Below are positions 26,444-34,098 of a stretch of 36,053 bases of DNA, piece by piece. The stretch comes from Microcystis wesenbergii FACHB-1317. GTDB lineage: Bacteria > Cyanobacteriota > Cyanobacteriia > Cyanobacteriales > Microcystaceae. The notes beneath the pieces were generated by a model that saw only the letters and a program-made list of their open reading frames with translations, was not told the DNA's origin and searched no databases. Each line of letters starts with the position of its first letter. The first letter of the stretch is position 1. The position numbers and the translations under genes were made by a program. The DNA lies in NCBI RefSeq assembly GCF_014696875.1, contig NZ_JACJQV010000164.1, positions 1 to 36,053 of the forward strand, in the 5' to 3' direction.

Positions 26444-27496
26444 TTATTTTCTCTCGGGATGCTCTTCTAGGGCAACTACAGGACTTAAATCGTTGATGTG
26501 ATCAATTAACTGATACAAGCGTCCGTAACTCTTGCCGTTAAAGTAAAAAACTAGACGGGGTAAATGGTGGCTGGAATCCCGACTCTCTCGTTCTAGAATT
26601 TGACTGGGTGCGATTTTCCCCTTAACTAGGATATCGCCGAAGTTTTGGTTAATTTGTTCGATCTGTTCCCCGCTTAGTTCGTGATTAAGACGAATAACAA
26701 AGGATTCTCCCACAAAACGGCTGGAGTGATACACCCGATAGAAGTGGCGAATTGTTTGACAAGCGTGGTCTAGATCGTTGGTAATAGTATAAAAATTCCG
26801 ATCTTCGGCGGATATCAGTCCTCTTTTTTGCAGATTTTCACTAATTTGTTCTTGCCAAGTTTGCCAGTAGTCCCCATCAGGCTCATCAATTAATACTAGG
26901 GGTGCAGGTCCGTATTTACCGGTTTGACAGAGAGTAAGCGTCTCGAAGGCTTCATCTTGGGTGCCGAAACCGCCGGGGAATAAAGCTACTGCGTCACTTT
27001 CCCGCAGAAAAAATAGTTTTCTGGTAAAGAAATATTTAAAATCGATTAATTTGGCATCATTTATGATATGGGGATTAGCCCCCTGTTCAAAGGGTAGCTG
27101 AATATTTAATCCGAAGGAATTTTCCCGTCCAGCACCTTCATTCCCTGCTTGCATGATGCCACCCCCAGCGCCGGTTAACACCATAAAACCGTATTGACTA
27201 ATACAACGTGCGAATTCTACTGCGAGACGGTATTCACTGCTCTCGGGTTTGATGCGTGCCGAGCCAAAAATGGTCAGTTTACGAATGTGACGGTAGGGGT
27301 AAAATACCTGAAATCCCTTTTCTAGATCTTCGATCGCGTAGGTTAAAATTTTCCAATCCAGGCGATCGATTTCCTCCCCGGCAATTCTGACTATTGCTTC
27401 CAGAGATCTTTGAATCCATTTACCATCTTTCAAGTGGGGTAAATGTTGCACCAATTTCAGCAAGTCTTCGGTTAATTGAGAATAGGAATTTTCCAT
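26444..27496 (-). CDS. LOG family protein (Rossmann-fold, lysine-decarboxylase-like)
   Basis: 350 residues, longer than the usual 180-220 because of about 80 extra residues at each end. The central domain has LTGAGGGIMQAGNEGA and FPGGFGTQDEAFE, the PGGxGTxxE signature of LOG proteins, which in characterised members hydrolyse cytokinin or purine nucleotide monophosphates to base and ribose phosphate. The long form with a C-terminal extension (RLNHELSGEQIEQINQ...) seems typical of cyanobacterial paralogues; its substrate is not known. Older annotations as lysine decarboxylase are misleading. The start codon abuts a G/T-rich low-complexity tract. Confidence 0.85.
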   Translation of the reverse strand: MENSYSQLTEDLLKLVQHLPHLKDGKWIQRSLEAIVRIAGEEIDRLDWKILTYAIEDLEKGFQVFYPYRHIRKLTIFGSARIKPESSEYRLAVEFARCISQYGFMVLTGAGGGIMQAGNEGAGRENSFGLNIQLPFEQGANPHIINDAKLIDFKYFFTRKLFFLRESDAVALFPGGFGTQDEAFETLTLCQTGKYGPAPLVLIDEPDGDYWQTWQEQISENLQKRGLISAEDRNFYTITNDLDHACQTIRHFYRVYHSSRFVGESFVIRLNHELSGEQIEQINQNFGDILVKGKIAPSQILERESRDSSHHLPRLVFYFNGKSYGRLYQLIDHINDLSPVVALEEHPERK

Positions 27497-27571
27497 TGGT
27501 GGGTTGGGTTTTGGGTTTTAGGGTGTTGGGGTTTTAGGTTTTTAGGTTTTTAGGGTTTTAGGGTGTTGGGG
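27497..27571. repeat. Telomere-like GGGTTTT/TTTTAGGG low-complexity tract
   Basis: About 75 bases made only of G-runs and T-runs with single A residues, for example TTTTAGGGTGTTGGGG. At least eight runs of three or more G occur on the plus strand, so a quadruplex is possible. It immediately precedes the LOG start codon (on the minus strand the leader would be C-rich). Between 27572 and 27638 nothing else is seen. Confidence 0.75.
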
Positions 27572-27638
27572 AAGATATTTCTTAGTCCCCATTTCCCCAT
27601 TTCCCTGTCCATTAGTTAACTATTCAAAGACTTAAAGA

Positions 27639-28826
27639 TCACTGTTCAGGATTATTTATTGCTTGATTAACTTGGGTGATTTGGGTTTGAAAATATTGTT
27701 CACGATAACGGATAGCTTGGGCTAATTCCGCACCTTTTTGGAAAGCGAGTAAAGCTTGGGGATAATTTTTTCTCTCTAGATAAATTTGACCGATTTGATC
27801 GTAGGTATTCATTAAACCGTAGTAATTGTAACCTAATTCATGGACTTTAATTAATTCTTGATAGATTTGTAAAGCATAATCTACCTGTTGATAACTTTTA
27901 TAAAGTTCGGCTAACTTACTTAAAGCTTCTCCTGCGGTGCCGTACTGTTGTAAAGCAAAAGCGAGAGAATAGGCTTCTTGAAAGTTTTGGCTGGCTTTAT
28001 TTGCATCTTTTAAAGCTTGGTAATCTAAACCAATTTGAATTTTTAGATCGGGAATTAACTGTATTTGCTGATTTCTGATCTCGTTTTCAGCTATTTCTTC
28101 TTTGATTTTTACTGCGTTAGCTGGTTGCAAAGATTCTCGGTAAATTTCTGCTAGTCTTTGCAGATAAATTCCTTGAGTTAAAGAATTATTATGTGCCTTA
28201 GAAATAGTTAATAATTCCTCATATACTGGGGCTGCTTTTTGATAATCAAAACGGGATAAATGAATTTGACCAAGTTTATTTAAAGTGGCTTCTACTGCCA
28301 GATTATCACCAGATTGTCTGGCATTAGCCAGGATTTGATCATAGATGATTATCGCCTCATTAAAAGCTCGTACCTGTTGATAGGATGTACCTAGTAATGC
28401 TAATAATTCCCCGTCCATTGTCTGGTTAGTTTCCGCGGTTTGTTGCAGAGCTTTTAAACGAGCAGTAATTAATTTAACATCCTCGGTTCGATCTCGATTC
28501 CAAGCTGCTAACCCCACTTTTCCCAAAGATTTTACTTCTTCTTTTGCTCCTAAATAACGATTTAATTTAATCACTTCATACCAGATGGGAAAAGCTTCCT
28601 CATTTAATCCCGCATCGTATTTAGCTTGAGCTTCAGCATCGCGTTGCTCGATGTATAATAACAGTTGACGACGCTCCAAGGGAGTTAAAGGGCGATCGAT
28701 TGCGGGTAATAAAGGACTTTTTAGGGGAGTTTCGAGGGGATTGGGTGCAGGGGTTTCTGTTTGTGCTAGGAGAGGAAGGGAAGTACCGATCAAACAGAGC
28801 CATAAACTGAGAGAAAAACGTAGCAT
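27639..28826 (-). CDS. Exported tetratricopeptide-repeat protein
   Basis: 395 residues with a cleavable-looking signal peptide (LSLWLCLIGTSLPLLAQT, predicted cleavage after LAQ at about residue 22) and a short Pro-rich linker. From about residue 65 onward it is helical with six to seven TPR-like units, such as AIIIYDQILANARQSG and ALQIYQELIKVHELGYNYYG. Likely a periplasmic or thylakoid-lumen scaffold; no enzymatic domain is seen. Divergent from the phytase-like lipoprotein gene with only 37 bases between the start codons, so the promoters overlap or lie inside one another's genes. Confidence 0.8.
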   Translation of the reverse strand: MLRFSLSLWLCLIGTSLPLLAQTETPAPNPLETPLKSPLLPAIDRPLTPLERRQLLLYIEQRDAEAQAKYDAGLNEEAFPIWYEVIKLNRYLGAKEEVKSLGKVGLAAWNRDRTEDVKLITARLKALQQTAETNQTMDGELLALLGTSYQQVRAFNEAIIIYDQILANARQSGDNLAVEATLNKLGQIHLSRFDYQKAAPVYEELLTISKAHNNSLTQGIYLQRLAEIYRESLQPANAVKIKEEIAENEIRNQQIQLIPDLKIQIGLDYQALKDANKASQNFQEAYSLAFALQQYGTAGEALSKLAELYKSYQQVDYALQIYQELIKVHELGYNYYGLMNTYDQIGQIYLERKNYPQALLAFQKGAELAQAIRYREQYFQTQITQVNQAINNPEQ

Positions 28827-28863
28827 AATAGATGGATAGGAGCGTAGTAGAGGATGATATTTT

Positions 28864-30039
28864 GTGATCGATCGATTCTATAAGAGACTGACTGCCGAAA
28901 ATTTGCGTTTCCCAATTTTGGGTTTAATTGCTAGTTTGATTGTAACCTTTAGTCTGGCTGCCTGTGGTGTCTCCCCGCAAGTTTTAGCAGAACAACGAAT
29001 GTTTCTACCCCTCTCGATCGAGTTTCTGGGAGAATATCAATTACCACAAGCGGATTATCAAGACACAAGGGTGGGGGGATTATCGGCAATTACATACGAT
29101 CGCACCAATAACCGCTTTTATCTCCTCAGTGATGATCGTTCTCAGAAAGCTCCAGCCCGCTTTTATCGGGCTAGTTTGCAGATAAATGATGAAAAAATCA
29201 AAAAAGTGAATTTAGAGGCAGTCACGTTCCTAAAAGATGGCAAGGGAGAAACTTTTAAAAAGGGATCGATCGACCCGGAAGGTATCGCTTTTTCGCCCCG
29301 ACAAACTTTGTTTATTTCCAGTGAAGGTGCGGTTAAAGAGGGAATTGCTCCTTTTATTGCTGAATTTGATTTGCAGGGACAATTAAAGGAGTCTTTGTTA
29401 ATTCCTAATCGCTTTTTACCGGATGATAGCAATCAAAAAGGAATACAGGATAATTTAGGGTTTGAATCCTTAACTTTAGGGATTACCAGCACTCTCAAAG
29501 ACGATCCTTTTCGTTTGTTTACTGCCACAGAAAGCGCTTTAATTCAAGATAGTCCCACGGGAAAAAGAGCAGAAAATCTCAGAGTGCGACTTCTTCATTA
29601 TGTGATTGATCCGATTGGTGCGCCTGTGTTAGTATCGGAACAGTTGTATGTGTTAGATGAGCCACCCAGTGGTGCGAGATACTACGGTTTAACGGAATTA
29701 TTAGCTTTAGAAAAAGAGGGTTATTTTCTCAGTTTAGAGCGAACTTTTGGTTTAGAAGGTTTTGGAGCGAAACTATTTCAGGTAGTTAATGGGAGTGCCA
29801 CCGATACGTCGAAAATTGCTCGGATACCGGGAGAATTAGAAGCTTTACAGGTGCAACCCTTGCGGAAAAAATTATTACTAGATTTAGGGACTTTGGGGAT
29901 TGATTTAGATAATTTGGAAGGAATGACCCTCGGTCCAAGATTAGCTGATGGTAGTCGCTCTTTGATTTTGGTCAGTGATGATAATTTTAATCCGAATCAG
30001 GTCAATCAGTTTTTACTATTTCGACTCAAGGAAAAATAA
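28864..30039 (+). CDS. Phytase-like/esterase-like domain lipoprotein
   Basis: 391 residues starting at GTG 28864. The hydrophobic segment ends in the lipobox SLAAC (Cys34), so a lipoprotein is predicted, with a longer than usual n-region. The rest matches the 'esterase-like activity of phytase' beta-propeller family (PF13449): VGGLSAITYDRTNNRFYLLSDDRS near the start, IDPEGIAFSP, GFESLTLG, YYGLTELLALEKEGYFLSLERTFG and LEGMTLGP. Substrate unknown; phosphoester hydrolysis is only suggested by the family name. A nested inverted repeat follows the stop codon. Confidence 0.82.
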   Translation: MIDRFYKRLTAENLRFPILGLIASLIVTFSLAACGVSPQVLAEQRMFLPLSIEFLGEYQLPQADYQDTRVGGLSAITYDRTNNRFYLLSDDRSQKAPARFYRASLQINDEKIKKVNLEAVTFLKDGKGETFKKGSIDPEGIAFSPRQTLFISSEGAVKEGIAPFIAEFDLQGQLKESLLIPNRFLPDDSNQKGIQDNLGFESLTLGITSTLKDDPFRLFTATESALIQDSPTGKRAENLRVRLLHYVIDPIGAPVLVSEQLYVLDEPPSGARYYGLTELLALEKEGYFLSLERTFGLEGFGAKLFQVVNGSATDTSKIARIPGELEALQVQPLRKKLLLDLGTLGIDLDNLEGMTLGPRLADGSRSLILVSDDNFNPNQVNQFLLFRLKEK

Positions 30040-30057
30040 ACAAGAGATGGTTAATTG

Positions 30058-30096
30058 CCTCACCTATCCCCTTCTGGGAGAAGGATTGAGGTGAGG
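30058..30096. terminator. Nested inverted repeat after the phytase-like gene
   Basis: Outer arms CCTCAC (30058-30063) and GTGAGG (30091-30096), inner arms CCTTCT and AGAAGG around GGG. It lies 19 bases past the stop codon. No T-run follows, so it may be a stability hairpin or a REP-like repeat rather than a classical terminator. Confidence 0.5.
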
Positions 30097-30150
30097 AATA
30101 CCAATAAAGAAAAATGGGATAAATAGTCGGTTTAAAGACACAACGGCCGG

Positions 30151-30702
30151 TTAATAATCACTTTTTTCGATATCTTTGCGAATATCATTCAGGTCAATAT
30201 AGCGATCGGTGGCATTTCGCAATTCCCTAGCGATCATCCCTTCCGTAGAAACTACGGTAATATGAGTATTTTTAGAGCGCAATAGTTCGATCGCTCGTTC
30301 AAAATCGCCATCACCGCTAAATAAAATCACGCGATCATATTGATCGACGGTATTAAACATATCGACGACAATTTCGATATCTAAATTAGCTTTCTGGGAA
30401 AAACGACCGGAACTATCATCATAATATTCTTTCAAAATTTTTGTTCTCACTGTATAACCCAAACTAATTAAAGCATCGCGAAAACCTCTTTGATCTTGGG
30501 AATCTTTTAAACCCGTGTACCAAAAGGCATTAATTAACATAATATTTGGGTCGTTGGTGAAGTAATTTAACACCTTGCGCGGGTCAAAAAACCAACCATT
30601 TTTTTGTTGAGCATAAAACATATTATTGCCATCCACAAAAATCGAAAGGCGATCTTTCGGACGGGTGCCACCATTACAATGACAAAGACCGGCTTCTGTC
30701 AT
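30151..30702 (-). CDS. LabA-like NYN domain protein
   Basis: 183 residues. The NYN/PIN-like domain is shown by IFVDGNNMFYAQ (D24, N26), KANLDIEIVVDMF and ILFSGDGDFERAIELLRS, giving the acidic cluster expected of a metal-dependent RNase fold, and by the final THITVVSTEGMIARELRNATDRYIDL. This is the LabA/DUF88 group; LabA of Synechococcus influences circadian output, but several paralogues of unknown role exist in each cyanobacterium. A short N-terminal extension contains CHCNGG. Catalytic activity is inferred from the motif only. Confidence 0.82.
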   Translation of the reverse strand: MTEAGLCHCNGGTRPKDRLSIFVDGNNMFYAQQKNGWFFDPRKVLNYFTNDPNIMLINAFWYTGLKDSQDQRGFRDALISLGYTVRTKILKEYYDDSSGRFSQKANLDIEIVVDMFNTVDQYDRVILFSGDGDFERAIELLRSKNTHITVVSTEGMIARELRNATDRYIDLNDIRKDIEKSDY

Positions 30703-30850
30703 ACAAAATACATACCTAATTTTTTATACAGTTTAACTATAAAATTACTTTTTAGTAATTTTACGGGGGAAAACGACTATTCTTTGAGGAATAGCGGTGA
30801 TTTGAGAGCAAAAGGATAGCAACTAAAATAAAAATTAGCTTTTTTGTCTA

Positions 30851-30936
30851 AGTAGGGAGGCGTAATTATTTGTAGGATGGGTTAGCGGTAGCGTAACCCA
30901 TGCGGGCGTTGGGTTTCATGTTTCAACCCAACCTAC
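30851..30936. repeat. 86-bp dispersed element, second copy
   Basis: Inverted relative to 7669-7754, with 76 of 86 positions identical. The two internal stems are intact (GGATGGGTTA...TAACCCAT and GTTGGGTT...AACCCAAC). No flanking direct repeats are visible here. It lies in the 381-base spacer between the NYN and rhodanese genes, where I see no gene. Confidence 0.85.
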
Positions 30937-31083
30937 GTTCATCTTATATTTAATTCCACCCACTCACTTAGGAGACAAATTAGATAATAGTTTCGGAATA
31001 ATTAAAAGTGATAATAGGGGGATTGTACAGTAATTAGGTCATTTTGATAATCTTTCTCGATAGATGGGTATCAACAAGGCTGG

Positions 31084-31908
31084 TTAGATCAGGTAGGAAC
31101 ACCAATCACTCCAACCTCCAGAATATAGCTTAACATTCTCGTATCCGGCTAGGGTCAGGGAAAAGATATTGACACAGGCTGTCACTCCCGAACCACAGTA
31201 GAGGATAATTTCTCGATCGCCTTGCCGCTCTTGCCAACGTTGTGTTTGCTGGGCCAGGGGTTGAGAAAAACCCTGACTATCGGTGACTTCTAACCAAGGA
31301 TAATTAAGCGCCCCCTCGATGTGGCCGGCGATCGGATCGATCGGTTCCCTTTCGCCCCGATAGCGATCGCTTTCCCTGGCATCAATTAACACCACTCCCC
31401 CTTGCTCTTTTTGCCTTTTTACCTCCTCGATCGTCACTACCCAATCCTGTTGAACTTGGGGGAGAAAAGCACCGGTTTTCGGCACAGGTATCTGATTAGA
31501 GACGGGATAACCGGCATTTAACCAATTTTGCCAACCACCATCGAGAATGCTGACTCGTTCATGGCCGAGATAACGTAATAACCACCAGAGACGACTGGCA
31601 AAGGCAAAACGGGAGGAATCGTAGGCGATCACATGGGTTTGACCAGAAATCGCCCCTAAAGAGCTTAATTTAGCGGCTATCGTCTGCGGATTCGGTAAAG
31701 GATGACGGCCGCCATGACGGGCAATGGGAGCCGATAAATCGCGATCTAGGTGTAAATAGAAGGAATTTTCAATATGATTGGCTAAATACTCTTGATAACC
31801 GAGATCGGGATCGTTTAATTGAAAACGACAGTCAATAACCATCAGATCGGGGCGATCGAGATTGTTCACTAACCAACTAGGAGAAACGAGGGGTGCGATC
31901 GGATTCAT
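31084..31908 (-). CDS. sseA: Tandem-rhodanese sulfurtransferase (3-mercaptopyruvate type)
   Basis: 274 residues, two rhodanese domains (about 8-125 and 155-272). The N-terminal domain has DCRFQL and HIPGA-like HIENSFYLHLD; the C-terminal active loop reads CGSGVTAC, the form typical of 3-mercaptopyruvate sulfurtransferases rather than thiosulfate sulfurtransferases (CRKGVTAC type). It would carry persulfide sulfur on the loop Cys. Its start codon lies inside the upstream anti-sigma-type gene (32-base overlap on the same strand), indicating translational coupling and a shared transcript. No independent ribosome site is visible. Confidence 0.88.
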   Translation of the reverse strand: MNPIAPLVSPSWLVNNLDRPDLMVIDCRFQLNDPDLGYQEYLANHIENSFYLHLDRDLSAPIARHGGRHPLPNPQTIAAKLSSLGAISGQTHVIAYDSSRFAFASRLWWLLRYLGHERVSILDGGWQNWLNAGYPVSNQIPVPKTGAFLPQVQQDWVVTIEEVKRQKEQGGVVLIDARESDRYRGEREPIDPIAGHIEGALNYPWLEVTDSQGFSQPLAQQTQRWQERQGDREIILYCGSGVTACVNIFSLTLAGYENVKLYSGGWSDWCSYLI

Positions 31909-32320
31909 GGCGGGAAAATTGTTTAATAATTAACAGACAGTTGCGCTGATCTTCGCTGCGAGTATAACTGAGTTGATCGGCGATTTTTTCGAGGATCGGC
32001 AGTCCTTGCCCATGACCGGAGAAACTATGGTCAAGATGGGCGTTTTTCTCGATAAAGCCCTCTAAATCGAAGGCGGAACCCCGATCCCAGATGCGAAGTT
32101 CCATCTGGTGGGGGGCAATCTCGATCTCGATCTCGATCGGGATTTCGGGGGGTAGGTGTCGGTGAGCGTGACGGACAGCATTGGTAAAACCTTCGGCAAG
32201 AGCAAGCTGACACTGGAGCCAGTCTTTTGGGGAAATGCCCGCCGGTTTAAGTTGCTCAAAATATTTTAAAACGGTATCTAAGGACCTGAGATCGCTATCT
32301 ACCTGAAAAGAAATCTTCAC
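31877..32320 (-). CDS. Anti-sigma-factor-type serine kinase (HATPase, RsbW-like)
   Basis: 147 residues, GHKL ATPase fold of the SpoIIAB/RsbW group. Seen: the N-box QLALAEGFTNAVRHAH with E-x-x-x-N, the G1 box WDRGSAFD, and the G2 box GHGQGLPIL. Such kinases phosphorylate a STAS antagonist and otherwise hold a target such as a sigma factor. The neighbours are a PP2C-type phosphatase (divergent, 172 bases away) and a STAS protein, so all three classes of a partner-switching pathway are present. No sigma gene is seen here; its target is therefore unknown. Its 3' end overlaps the rhodanese start. Confidence 0.86.
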   Translation of the reverse strand: MKISFQVDSDLRSLDTVLKYFEQLKPAGISPKDWLQCQLALAEGFTNAVRHAHRHLPPEIPIEIEIEIAPHQMELRIWDRGSAFDLEGFIEKNAHLDHSFSGHGQGLPILEKIADQLSYTRSEDQRNCLLIIKQFSRHESDRTPRFS

Positions 32321-32492
32321 CCCCGGCTTACCTCTCCAATGCCTTACGCTAGAAGTTATACCATTTTTCCCAAACTATGACTGATGTGTTAGCTCGATTC
32401 TGGATTTAATCTTATCTTGAGGGACAAGCAAAGTCATCTGTCAGGGAGTCGGGGGTAGGCAGTAAGATTGAGATAGTCGAGTTACAAAAAAG

Positions 32493-33629
32493 ATGGTACG
32501 AATTCTAGTAATTGATGATGATGGAGTAATTCAAACGTTTTTGAGCCGCGCTTTGCGGAAGGAATACGAGGTTTTTATTGCCAGTGATGGGGAAGAGGGA
32601 TTAAAGCAAGCGGGGCAACTAAAACCAGCGATGATTATTTGTGATTGGATGATGCCGGGGATCGATGGGTTGGAAGTTTGCCGGCAAATTAAGCTCAATC
32701 CCCAACTGTCAACGACTTTTTTTATCCTCTTAACTTCTTTGGGATCGGTGGAGGATCGGGTCAAGGGATTGGATGCGGGGGCCGATGATTTTTTGTGTAA
32801 ACCGATCGAGATTAATGAGTTAAGAGCGCGCGTGCGGGCGGGAATTCGTTTGCATCAATTAAGTCATGATCTGCAAGCGCAAAAACAATTACTAGAAATG
32901 GAGTTAGCGGAGGCGGCGGATTATGTGCGATCGCTGTTACCCGAACCTTTCATTTCTCCAAAACTTGCTATCGATTTTCGCTTCCTTCCTTCTCGTCAAT
33001 TGGGGGGGGATGGATTTGATTATTATTGGTTAGATAATGACCATTTGATGTTATATCTTTTAGATGTGGCTGGCCATGGTTTGCGAGCGGCTTTACCTTC
33101 CCTTTCGGTGATTAATTTACTCCGTTCTCATGGTTTAAGTCAGGTGAATTACTATCAACCTAATCAGGTTTTACAAGGGTTAAATCAAGTTTATCAAATC
33201 AGTCCTAAGAATGATAAATATTTTACTATCTGGTACGGAATTTATGATCAGAAACAACAACAGTTAACCTATGCCAGTGCCGGTCATCCCCCGGCAGTTC
33301 TCCTGACTCAAAAACCTTTTGGCCAGATGATTGAAACCAGACTGAAAGCACCAGGGTTTCCCATCGGGATGTTTCCAGAAGCAGAATATATCAATCATGT
33401 TCAATCCCTGAATTTCTCCGGTAGCCTTTATCTTTTTAGCGATGGAATTTACGAGATCGATTGTGCTGATGGTAGGATTTGGGGACTAGAGAACTTTATT
33501 CAATCTTTACGAAATTATCACTGTAATTACGCCAAAAATCTCGATAATTTTATTGAAGAAATTCAAGCTTTACAATTCGATGGTAATTTTAATGACGATC
33601 TTTCGATCATGCAGGTGGATTTTCGTTAA
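32493..33629 (+). CDS. Response regulator fused to PP2C/SpoIIE-type phosphatase
   Basis: 378 residues. A receiver domain (about 1-125) has the acidic pocket D8-D9, phosphoacceptor D51 (CDWMMPG), Thr/Ser at ILLTS and the conserved Lys in CKPIE. A short coiled linker (about 130-160) leads to an RsbU/SpoIIE-type phosphatase domain with metal-binding motifs GGDGFDYY, LDVAGHG, FSDGIYE and NDDLSIM. The architecture implies that phosphorylation of the receiver by an unlinked histidine kinase controls dephosphorylation of a STAS partner, plausibly the protein encoded next door. The stop codon is directly adjacent to that of the convergent STAS gene. Confidence 0.9.
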   Translation: MVRILVIDDDGVIQTFLSRALRKEYEVFIASDGEEGLKQAGQLKPAMIICDWMMPGIDGLEVCRQIKLNPQLSTTFFILLTSLGSVEDRVKGLDAGADDFLCKPIEINELRARVRAGIRLHQLSHDLQAQKQLLEMELAEAADYVRSLLPEPFISPKLAIDFRFLPSRQLGGDGFDYYWLDNDHLMLYLLDVAGHGLRAALPSLSVINLLRSHGLSQVNYYQPNQVLQGLNQVYQISPKNDKYFTIWYGIYDQKQQQLTYASAGHPPAVLLTQKPFGQMIETRLKAPGFPIGMFPEAEYINHVQSLNFSGSLYLFSDGIYEIDCADGRIWGLENFIQSLRNYHCNYAKNLDNFIEEIQALQFDGNFNDDLSIMQVDFR

Positions 33630-33953
33630 TTAACCTCCGAGGATTTTTTGTTCCAATTCTTCTCGGTTATTAAAAATTTCAAAAACTCGATCCATATCGG
33701 TCAATTCAAATAACATTTTTATCTGATCATTAATCGAGCAGATCAATAGTTTCCCCCCCGCAGAACGCACGGTTTTCAAGGATAAAACTAGAGCGCCTAA
33801 ACCAGAACTATCCATAAAGGTGACATCCTTGAAATCAACGATAATCACCTCTGAACCTCCCTGCACAGCTTCAGCAATTTCTTGGCGAAATTGGCTGGCT
33901 TGGTTGCCATCTAAAATACCCGATGGTTGCATAACTTTAATCGCAGAACTCAT
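33630..33953 (-). CDS. STAS-domain anti-sigma-factor antagonist
   Basis: 107 residues, a single STAS domain of the SpoIIAA/RsbV type. The phosphorylation loop reads VTFMDSSGLGAL with S49 as likely phosphoacceptor. When dephosphorylated it would bind the RsbW-like kinase and free the target of the latter. Coding strand opposite to the phosphatase gene and tail-to-tail with no intergenic bases. Start ATG 33953 follows an AAGGAAAAA-like leader (reading leftward TTTCCTTTTTTT region), a weak ribosome site. Confidence 0.9.
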   Translation of the reverse strand: MSSAIKVMQPSGILDGNQASQFRQEIAEAVQGGSEVIIVDFKDVTFMDSSGLGALVLSLKTVRSAGGKLLICSINDQIKMLFELTDMDRVFEIFNNREELEQKILGG

Positions 33954-34098
33954 AAAAAAAAGGAAAAATTAAATGTTTTCTACCTGCTCACTCATAACTG
34001 CTCGCTGAAATCTGCTGACAGCAGCTAATCTTTAACTATTTTTAACATATTAAGGCCAAGAAAAGCGCAAAATTAAAAATAGGAATTTTTGAAACTGC

